A stretch of DNA of 35,179 nt from Planctomycetales bacterium (GTDB lineage Bacteria > Planctomycetota > Planctomycetia > Pirellulales > Lacipirellulaceae). Shown here piece after piece: positions 26,338 through 33,047 of this stretch (within the stretch, counting starts at the first letter, position 1; the number at the start of each line of letters is the position of its first letter). Both the position numbers and the translations under genes were made by a program. The notes below the pieces were generated by a model. The model worked only from the letters and a program-made list of their open reading frames with translations. It did not search any database and was not told where the DNA came from. The stretch lies in NCBI GenBank assembly GCA_020427155.1, contig JAGQOW010000043.1:1-35179 (forward strand), read 5' to 3'.

Positions 26338-27600
26338 ATGAGTATATTTAAGACGAGGGCTGCTGCGCTGGTTGGGTGCCTGCTCTTGATTGGCACCCAG
26401 TCTGTCCAAGCTCAAATGCAAAGACAGTACCAGACAGCGAACATGAATGGTTCGAGTGCCTCATTGGCTTCGTACAATAGCTTCGATCCGAGTGGATACG
26501 ACGGCGGCAGTTGTGCCAGCTGTAACTACGGGGATTGCAATAGCTGTAATCAATGTTGCCCAACGGACTGCTGCGAAGGCGGAGGGTCGTTGTTCGGGGC
26601 CGGGATCTGCGCTCGCCCTGGGCAGTTCTTCCTGGTCGGCGAATACATCTATGCCCGTGCCAGCCTCAGCGAAGCACTCGCCTACGTCGTGAGCGATCCC
26701 AATGCTCAGCCTGGAGCAGACAACATCATTCCGGGCGATCGATATGTCGAGTTTGACTTCGGCTACCAGTCGTCTTACCGCTTCTCCGGCGGCTATCGAT
26801 TCTGCGACTGCGGCGGCGAAATCGTGTTTAACTTTGCTCGCTACCAGAGCGACGCCAGCTTCAGCGTGCAAGATACATCCACTTCGCCCAATCCTACGAT
26901 CTTCTCTCCCTACGAAGTAGACGCTCCGGGCAACGCAGGAGTTCTGGTGGGCTCGGCTAATGTCGATCTGAAATCGTACGACCTGGGCATTGCCAAGACC
27001 ATTCCTTTGGGCTCGCCCCTCGGTTGCTGCGACACTTGCTGCGATGACTGTTGCGGCGGATGCGATAGCTGTTGCTGCTGGTGCCCCGCTTGGGATCTCA
27101 CCTGGTCGGCAGGGCTACGCTATGCGGATGTTGAATGGGCTCGCAGCACTTTAGCCACTACTAGTGCCGCTGATCAGATCGATACTGCCACCACTCGACT
27201 CAATTTCGACGGGATTGGAGCCCGGGTCGGAGTCCTGGGACGGCGTTATATCGGTCGTCGCGGCTTGATGAGCGTTTATGCCAAAGGCGATTTCTCACTC
27301 CTCGCCGGCGACATGAACATCGACACAATTGTGACGGATGACCCCGACGGCACCACTCCGTCGAGTGTACGGTCTCACAGCAACACCGGAAACCGAATCA
27401 TCCCTGTTACTGAGATCGAAGCCGGCGGTACTGTTTACCTGGGCAACCATGTGCAGCTCAGTTCGGGGTATTTTCTCTCTGCCTGGCATGACCTGGGCTT
27501 TCGAGATACCTACGACTTCGGCAATCAACTTTCGCACTACGACGACGCGAATATCCTCGGCTTCGACGGCTTCTTCGCCCGGGCAGAGATCACCTATTGA
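26338..27600 (+). CDS. Lpg1974-like outer-membrane beta-barrel with two cysteine-rich patches
   Basis: An exported outer-membrane protein of 420 residues with signal peptide SIFKTRAAALVGCLLLIGT (cleavage VQA-QM). The C-terminal part is a series of amphipathic beta-strands (FEFDFGYQSS-type, GLRYADVEW, GVLGRRYIGRRGLMSVYAKG, ending in FFARAEITY with a terminal aromatic residue). This resembles the Lpg1974 family of pore-forming proteins common in planctomycetes. Two dense cysteine clusters stand out: residues about 58-79 with eight Cys (SCASCNYGDCNSC, then QCCPTDCC) and residues about 229-250 with eleven Cys (GCCDTCCDDCC, then CDSCCCWCP). A strong terminator follows at 27646. The exact pore substrate is unknown. 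Confidence 0.85.
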   Translation: MSIFKTRAAALVGCLLLIGTQSVQAQMQRQYQTANMNGSSASLASYNSFDPSGYDGGSCASCNYGDCNSCNQCCPTDCCEGGGSLFGAGICARPGQFFLVGEYIYARASLSEALAYVVSDPNAQPGADNIIPGDRYVEFDFGYQSSYRFSGGYRFCDCGGEIVFNFARYQSDASFSVQDTSTSPNPTIFSPYEVDAPGNAGVLVGSANVDLKSYDLGIAKTIPLGSPLGCCDTCCDDCCGGCDSCCCWCPAWDLTWSAGLRYADVEWARSTLATTSAADQIDTATTRLNFDGIGARVGVLGRRYIGRRGLMSVYAKGDFSLLAGDMNIDTIVTDDPDGTTPSSVRSHSNTGNRIIPVTEIEAGGTVYLGNHVQLSSGYFLSAWHDLGFRDTYDFGNQLSHYDDANILGFDGFFARAEITY

Positions 27601-27645
27601 TGCCGAGCAGCTAGTCAGCTGTTGCAATGGTTTACAAGTATTACG

Positions 27646-27678
27646 AGCCAGCTGCTCAGGGGGGCAGCTGGCTTTTTT
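27646..27678 (+). terminator. Intrinsic terminator of the beta-barrel gene
   Basis: AGCCAGCTGC (27646-27655) pairs perfectly with GCAGCTGGCT (27664-27673), followed by TTTTTT to 27678. It lies 46 nt after the stop. Confidence 0.9.
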
Positions 27679-27779
27679 CATTCAATCCTATGCATTCATA
27701 GCTCAGGGGTTGCAGCCCGTGAGCTTTGCACGTTTACTAAGGTACCAACGGGGCCCAATCACTGTTGTGTTCTATTAAC

Positions 27780-28220
27780 ATGAGCGATAACAAACCGAGT
27801 ATCCTGTTTCTCTGCACCGGCAACTCCTGTCGCAGCCAGATGGCCGAAGGTTGGGCGCGCAAGCTTCACGGCGATCGGTTTCAAGTTTACTCCGCGGGAA
27901 TCGAAGCTCATGGCCTCAACCCCCGGGCAGTGCAGGTCATGCAAGAGGCGGGTGTCGATATCTCGGGGCAGCGATCACAACTGCTGAAGGAGTTCGACGA
28001 CGTAAAACTCGACGTCGTCATCTCGGTCTGCGGACATGCCGACAAGAATTGCCCGGTGCTGGCCAGTCCCACCCGAAGAATCCATGCGCCATTTGATGAT
28101 CCGCCAGCTCTGGCCAAGAACGCTACTAGCGAGCAAGAGGGGCTTGCCCACTATCGACGAGTCCGAGATGAGATTCGCGATTACGTATCGCAATTACCCA
28201 CACTTCTGGCAAGGCAATAA
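27780..28220 (+). CDS. arsC: Arsenate reductase, thioredoxin-coupled (low-molecular-weight PTPase type)
   Basis: A cytoplasmic protein of 146 residues reducing arsenate to arsenite. The P-loop C-x5-R is Cys12-TGNSC-Arg18. The second and third redox cysteines, Cys84 and Cys91, stand in [12 protein letters not shown], so the full triple-cysteine relay of the pI258-type enzyme is present. The acid-base Asp is in FDDPPA. ATG 27780 is preferred to an upstream TTG. The ribosome binding site is poor. No arsR, acr3 or arsB is in the window, so it is an orphan here and may work with an exporter elsewhere. Confidence 0.95.
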   Translation: MSDNKPSILFLCTGNSCRSQMAEGWARKLHGDRFQVYSAGIEAHGLNPRAVQVMQEAGVDISGQRSQLLKEFDDVKLDVVISVCGHADKNCPVLASPTRRIHAPFDDPPALAKNATSEQEGLAHYRRVRDEIRDYVSQLPTLLARQ

Positions 28221-28225
28221 GTAGC

Positions 28226-28248
28226 GCAGCAAGCACCAAGTGTGCTGC
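28226..28248. repeat. Hairpin between convergent arsC and rpsU
   Basis: GCAGCA-AG-CAC, loop CAA, then GTG-TGCTGC: two stacked stems with a 2-nt bulge between the two stop codons. There is no T tract, so it is only a weak candidate for a bidirectional terminator. Confidence 0.35.
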
Positions 28249-28274
28249 CAGGTAATGATCGTCTGGTCTTCGCA

Positions 28275-28472
28275 CTAAACGCGACCAAACAGCCGTTCGC
28301 GCTTTGCACGACGAGCCGCCCGCAGGCGGGCACGGCGCTTGGTTTCACTGGGCTTTTCGTAGAATTCGCGTACGCGGATTTCCTTTTTGATGCCACTTCG
28401 CTCGACAAGCTTGCGAAACCGACGTACCGCTTCCTGTGCAGTCTCTCTGTCCCGTAACGTCAACTTAACCAA
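28275..28472 (-). CDS. rpsU: 30S ribosomal protein S21
   Basis: A protein of 65 residues and a component of the 30S subunit near the 3' end of 16S rRNA. It is recognised by [37 protein letters not shown] and the basic tail [11 protein letters not shown]. The start is set at TTG 28472 (MVKLTLRD...), which has GGGAG 6 nt upstream and gives the normal length. An ATG at 28538 would add 22 atypical residues. A TTG start on a ribosomal gene may limit translation. Confidence 0.93.
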   Translation of the reverse strand: MVKLTLRDRETAQEAVRRFRKLVERSGIKKEIRVREFYEKPSETKRRARLRAARRAKRERLFGRV

Positions 28473-28848
28473 TTCGAACTCCCAAAAAGTGATTGCCAGA
28501 GGCCTCCCTGCGAGGCGCAACCCGTTGCCAGGAAACACCTAAGATAGCATCGTCGCCTGCAGTCGTCCAGCCCGAGCCGGCACCCCTCGGCAAATCATGA
28601 GATTTGGCTCTTCCAAGGCCCAAGACTAGGCTACGAGACAGGCCAAATCGGACCCATTGAGACTCTCAGCCAGTCTTTACCCTCAAATTCGGCACAACCT
28701 GCACGGCAGAGCTAGGACCAAAGCGATGCGGGCTAAGCTCGGCTCGATATGGCAGGAGAATCGGGCCGATGGGAGAGGTGGCGCCTCTTTGGCTGGCCTT
28801 CTCTTTAGTCCCCTCGACAGACATTGTTCACTCGACAAACAGGCAACT
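28473..28848. other. Divergent intergenic region
   Basis: About 375 bases between rpsU and the small coiled-coil gene. The frame of the latter stays open upstream to 28657 but shows no conserved-looking protein there. No clear promoter or RNA element was identified. Confidence 0.4.
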
Positions 28849-29040
28849 ATGAGCGACTTGGTCCCCAGTGAAATCATCGAAAAGCTCGAAGCCCGGCACG
28901 AACGACTGATCGAAGAACTCGACGAGCTCAATGAACGCCTCGAAAAGGCTCTCAATAGCTTTGTGAAACCATCAGCAGAAGTGGCCGAGAACGTTGAAAT
29001 CGAATTGACGGATGTCGAAACAGCGAAAGTCACCATCTAG
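28849..29040 (+). CDS. Small acidic coiled-coil protein
   Basis: A protein of 63 residues. Residues about 8-40 form a heptad-rich helix (IEKLEARHERLIEELDELNE, then RLEKALNSF), followed by an acidic tail (AENVEIELTDVETAKVTI). No signal or membrane segment is present. ATG 28849 is preferred from the helix boundary; the ribosome binding site (AGG) is weak. I do not recognise a family. It converges with the UbiB-like kinase gene 24 nt away. Confidence 0.6.
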   Translation: MSDLVPSEIIEKLEARHERLIEELDELNERLEKALNSFVKPSAEVAENVEIELTDVETAKVTI

Positions 29041-29064
29041 GGCCTGAACCCGCGATCAGTTCAA

Positions 29065-30723
29065 CTACTGCCGACGGTCCAAGTGGCCGGACTTGTTAAT
29101 CGCTCGCAGTAAGCGCAATCCCATCGCTGCGCTCAGAGCGACTCCCAGCGTCCCTGGCACCGAGACCCCGCGCACCGGCCAGATCACGTTGGTAACCAGT
29201 AGCACCGAGCCGATGAACAAGGCACTGGTCAACATGCCGAGCACCAGCCGGTTGACCGAGGGCTCTAAACCGCGATGGTCCAAATGGACGTCGAACCGAC
29301 CACTTTGTACCTGCTGTAGAATATCGCGGAGCCGCCGAGGAACCACCTCCGCAAGTTGCTGCACTTCGTAAACCATTCGCCGAGCCTTGCGTAATTGGCG
29401 GGCTGGCGACATGCGTCGGGCGATCACCTTCCGCTGATAGGGTTCCAGCACTTCCATCAGACTGAAATCAGGTTCCAGTTTTTGGGCAGTGCCTTCCAGC
29501 ATAATCAGCACCTTAAGCAGCAGCGCCATCGGAGAAGGCAATACAATCTCGTAGCGTCGCATCAGGTCGAACATCTCTGTCAAAGCCGGCGCAAGTTCGA
29601 AGTGATCGACCGACTGATAAGCGTAGTGTGCCAAGAAGTCCGACAAATCAAGACTGAGGCTTGTCTCATCAAGCCCCGGAGGCACAGCTCCCACCCGCAT
29701 GACAACGGCAACCAAATGGTGCGCGTCTTGTTCGACAATCGCCATCAACAAATCTTCAATATCTTCTCGCAAACGTTCTTCAATGCGAATGACCATCCCG
29801 AAGTCGAGCAAGCCCAGCGCGCCATCCGGCATTAGCAAGAGATTGCCCGGATGAGGATCGGCGTGATACAGGCCGAGACGAAAAATCATCTCCAAGTACA
29901 TCTCGGCCCCGTTTCGCGTAACTGCTTTCAGATCAATCCCGGAAGCGCGCACATGCTCAGGCGACGACAGCGGCGTCCCGTCCATCCACTCCATGACCAA
30001 GACACGTTGCGTCGAATAGTCGGCGTAGGCCCGGGGGATCTTGATTTGCGGATTCTCTGCAAACGCATGTTCAAATTGTTCGAGGTGGCGGCGCTCACGC
30101 TCAAAGTCAAGTTCGCGGCGTAGTGCGCGCTGAAACTCGGCAACCGTGGCGCGAGGCCGATAAGGACGCAGTTCCGGCAGCCGCTCGGCCAATTGGGCCA
30201 ATCCCGAGAGTATGTCGAGGTCGACATGGACCTGTTTCTCAATATCATGGTGCTGCACCTTGACGGCCACTTCTTCGCCCGACTGGAGTCGGGCGCGATG
30301 CACCTGACCGATCGAGGCCGAGGCGACGGGCGTCTTGGAAAACTCGGCAAATACCTCTTCGATGGTTTGCCCCAACTCCTGCTGGATGACCTCCGCTACG
30401 AGTTCAGTAGCATCGGCAGGAACGTCGGCTTGCAACTTCTCCAGTTCATCTGCAAGTTCGCTCCCGACAATGTCGGGGCGAGTACTCATGATTTGCCCCA
30501 ACTTGATAAATGTGGGCCCCAGTTCCTCCATCGCCAGACGAATGCGAGTCTCGCGGGTCTCGTTGGCGATGATCTGCCCATCGCGATTCTTGAGCCAGGA
30601 TTTGCCAATCGCAAAATCAAAGCGGCTCAGCCAGCCCGCCAGCCCATACTTGCTCAGAATCGACAGAATCTCTCCCCAGCGATTTACATTGCGATAGATT
30701 TGCGGGATGGCGCCGATTCGCAT
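29065..30723 (-). CDS. ABC1/UbiB-family atypical kinase
   Basis: A protein of 552 residues related to AarF/UbiB/Coq8, which supports ubiquinone or other isoprenoid-quinone biosynthesis through ATPase activity. The diagnostic K-x-G-Q motif is in GPTFIKLGQIMSTRPDI. The Ala-rich nucleotide loop is VASASIGQVHRA, the ATP lysine VAVKVQ, and the catalytic loop YHADPHPGNLLL with metal site LLDFGM. Two C-terminal hydrophobic helices (LVLGMLTSALFIGSVLLV and TLGVALSAAMGLRLL) anchor it in the membrane. The start is taken at ATG 30723 (MRIGAIPQIYRNVNRW), the usual family beginning; the frame continues 31 codons upstream. The gene is divergent from the PQQ-like gene. Confidence 0.93.
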   Translation of the reverse strand: MRIGAIPQIYRNVNRWGEILSILSKYGLAGWLSRFDFAIGKSWLKNRDGQIIANETRETRIRLAMEELGPTFIKLGQIMSTRPDIVGSELADELEKLQADVPADATELVAEVIQQELGQTIEEVFAEFSKTPVASASIGQVHRARLQSGEEVAVKVQHHDIEKQVHVDLDILSGLAQLAERLPELRPYRPRATVAEFQRALRRELDFERERRHLEQFEHAFAENPQIKIPRAYADYSTQRVLVMEWMDGTPLSSPEHVRASGIDLKAVTRNGAEMYLEMIFRLGLYHADPHPGNLLLMPDGALGLLDFGMVIRIEERLREDIEDLLMAIVEQDAHHLVAVVMRVGAVPPGLDETSLSLDLSDFLAHYAYQSVDHFELAPALTEMFDLMRRYEIVLPSPMALLLKVLIMLEGTAQKLEPDFSLMEVLEPYQRKVIARRMSPARQLRKARRMVYEVQQLAEVVPRRLRDILQQVQSGRFDVHLDHRGLEPSVNRLVLGMLTSALFIGSVLLVTNVIWPVRGVSVPGTLGVALSAAMGLRLLRAINKSGHLDRRQ

Positions 30724-30953
30724 GTTGGCTGTCGATCGCTTGCAGAATTGACTTAAAATCGAGAGCTGTCGACCGGCTATTGTAGTGGCAGGCGCATCAT
30801 TCTGCCAACGTGCCAATCAGGCAGCCCGACGGCAAGAAACAGTTGCCGGCAACATTGACTTGACTCCGCCCACAAGGTCGAGAACACTCTTACCTAGTGT
30901 AATTGATACGGCCTGTAGGTTCAGCCAGCCAGAGTCCAGAAAGTGAGGAAACT

Positions 30954-32282
30954 TTGTTTTACCGACAAACTTGTGTAGCTCTGTTGCGTATAAGCTGCCT
31001 GATCGCACTGCTGTGCAACAGCCTGTTAACCTTTGCTGATAATTGGCCTCAGTGGCGCGGACAGCGATTTACTGGCATCAGTCCAGAAAACAATCTTGCC
31101 ACCCGATGGTCTGCAACCGAGAACGTCGCTTGGCGCGTTGATCTACCTGGACAGGCCGGGGCCACCCCGGTGGTTTGGGATGACCGCATCTATCTGACAA
31201 CCGCCAATGGAAAAGAGCTCCAGCTTTGGTGTTTTTCTACTGCTGGCGAGAAACTCTGGCAGCGCAACCTGGGTGCCGGCGATTTCAAAGTCCGTTCGGA
31301 CGAAGGCAACATGGCATCGCCTTCGCCCTGTACCGATGGCCAGCATGTATGGGCTATGGTTGGCACAGGACGATTGGCTTGCTTTGATCGAGATGGCAAC
31401 GATGTCTGGAACCTCGACGTCGGAGACCGCTATGGAGAAATCAAGATCGCTTTCGGCATGTCGTCGACCCCGGTACTCGACGAAGGCAGGCTTTACCTGC
31501 AGTTGATTCATGGCGATCGCAATCCGGCAACTCAAGAGGCGGTAGTTGTCTGCCTCGACGCTTCGACTGGCAATGAGATCTGGAAACAACCGCGCTTGAG
31601 CGATGCTCGCGAAGAGTGCGAGCATTCTTACGCTTCGCCCACCCTTTACCGCGATGCAAAACACGTATTTCTAATCACACACGGCGCCGACTACGTCGTG
31701 GCCCATGCCCTGGACGACGGCCAAGAGCTTTGGCGTAGCGGGGGCTTGAATCCGCCTGGCAACTACAACGAAACGTTGCGATTGGTGGCTTCTCCTGGCG
31801 TTGGAGATAATCTGATCGTCGTGCCTTCGGCCAAAGGGGGACCAGTCTATGGCATTCGACCAGGCGGCCGAGGCGACATCTCGGAATCAAAGGAGTTCAT
31901 CGCTTGGCGATATCCCGACAAGACCCCCGACGTCCCTTCGCCTTTGATCCATGACGGCTTGGTTTACCTGTGCCGAGAGAACGGCAACCTGCTTTGCCTC
32001 AACGCTGATACTGGCGAAGAGTATTACCACGAGAAGACGGTGCGCGACCGCCACCGTGCCTCGCCCGTCTATGCCGACGGCAAAGTCTATTTGACTAGCC
32101 GAAGCGGCGTGGTCACCGTCGTGCGGGCTGGAAAAGAGTTTGAGATTCTGGCACAAAATGATCTAGGCGAAGACATCTCGTCTTCGCCGGTGATTGCCGA
32201 TGGCACAATCTACTTACGCACCTTCGCTTCGCTTTTCGCCATCCGGCCGGGTGATAGCGCAGCAGCCAGTGCGCCCAAGTAA
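30954..32282 (+). CDS. Secreted PQQ-type beta-propeller repeat protein
   Basis: An exported protein of 442 residues. It starts at TTG 30954 (GAGGA only 4 nt upstream), giving MFYRQTCVALLRISCLIALL as signal peptide and cleavage near TFA-DN. A TTG at 30903 is the other option. The mature protein begins NWPQWRG, followed by repeated PQQ-like blades: VWDDRIYLTTANG, VVVCLDASTGNEIWKQP, VVAHALDDGQELWRSGG, LLCLNADTGEEYYHEK and VYADGKVYLTSRSGVVTVV. No quinoprotein dehydrogenase catalytic residues are evident, so it is probably a binding or scaffold propeller. It converges with the HEAT-repeat gene, with 15 nt between the stops. Confidence 0.82.
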   Translation: MFYRQTCVALLRISCLIALLCNSLLTFADNWPQWRGQRFTGISPENNLATRWSATENVAWRVDLPGQAGATPVVWDDRIYLTTANGKELQLWCFSTAGEKLWQRNLGAGDFKVRSDEGNMASPSPCTDGQHVWAMVGTGRLACFDRDGNDVWNLDVGDRYGEIKIAFGMSSTPVLDEGRLYLQLIHGDRNPATQEAVVVCLDASTGNEIWKQPRLSDAREECEHSYASPTLYRDAKHVFLITHGADYVVAHALDDGQELWRSGGLNPPGNYNETLRLVASPGVGDNLIVVPSAKGGPVYGIRPGGRGDISESKEFIAWRYPDKTPDVPSPLIHDGLVYLCRENGNLLCLNADTGEEYYHEKTVRDRHRASPVYADGKVYLTSRSGVVTVVRAGKEFEILAQNDLGEDISSSPVIADGTIYLRTFASLFAIRPGDSAAASAPK

Positions 32283-32297
32283 GCAACGTCTAAGTAA

Positions 32298-32795
32298 TCA
32301 GGCAGCTTCGATTTGTTGAATCGCCTGTCGAGCCTGATCGGCCAGCGCTGCGTTGGGCTCTTCGGCAATTCTGCGCAACGTGGCCACGGCAGTACGTGCT
32401 TTGCTCCCCACTCTCCCCAGCGCCCAGGCGGCACGGCGTTGCACTTCAGGAGCTGAACGGTCGACCACTCGTTCGGCAAGGACCGAGACGGCAAAGCCTG
32501 CTTGCTCGCCAGCACGACCTAGCAGCGTAATCGCCCAATACGCAACATCCGGGTTGGCTGATTTCGCCAGTAGTGTGAGATCTTCCAGCTGCGAAAGGCT
32601 GGGAGGTCCCACGTCTTCTAGCGCGGCAGTACACCAGTTGAGAACATCTTCGTTGGAACTGCTGCAAGCTTGGATCAAGGCGATAATTGCAGGCTGGGCT
32701 CCTTCGGCCATCGCAGCAAGCGCTGTAGCGGCGGCAGCCTGACAAGCCTCGTCACTTTGATTCAAATCGGCAATGCAAGTTCGAATGTCGGGCAT
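32298..32795 (-). CDS. HEAT-repeat protein
   Basis: A protein of 165 residues of stacked helical pairs: AAAATALAAMAEGAQPAIIAL, split by length, then NPDVAYWAITLLGRAGEQA, then PEVQRRAAWALGRVGSKART. This is the HEAT/PBS-lyase-type pattern used for protein binding. No signal peptide or catalytic residue is seen. GGAG lies 11 nt before ATG 32795; an in-frame ATG at 32894 would add 33 residues. The gene is divergent from the cytochrome/DUF1592 gene, which makes a role in the same pathway possible but unproven. Confidence 0.78.
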   Translation of the reverse strand: MPDIRTCIADLNQSDEACQAAAATALAAMAEGAQPAIIALIQACSSSNEDVLNWCTAALEDVGPPSLSQLEDLTLLAKSANPDVAYWAITLLGRAGEQAGFAVSVLAERVVDRSAPEVQRRAAWALGRVGSKARTAVATLRRIAEEPNAALADQARQAIQQIEAA

Positions 32796-33047
32796 GCAAA
32801 CCATCACTCCATAATACAGATCGCTGCGACCTTGCTCCAGAATCGATCCAATTTCGCCATTCTGGTCAATGGCAATCTGGGTTCGATTGACCATGTCAGA
32901 GGCCCGCGTAGGCTCCCGAAAGTTGACTTCTGAGGCTTGTAAATCGCGTGTGCAAGCTCTGCCAACCTGCTAAAATGGAGACACGCCCCGTCGAGCCAAA
33001 ACGCACCGTCGTTTCCCGCCTCTCGAACAACGGCTTCAATTCCCGCC

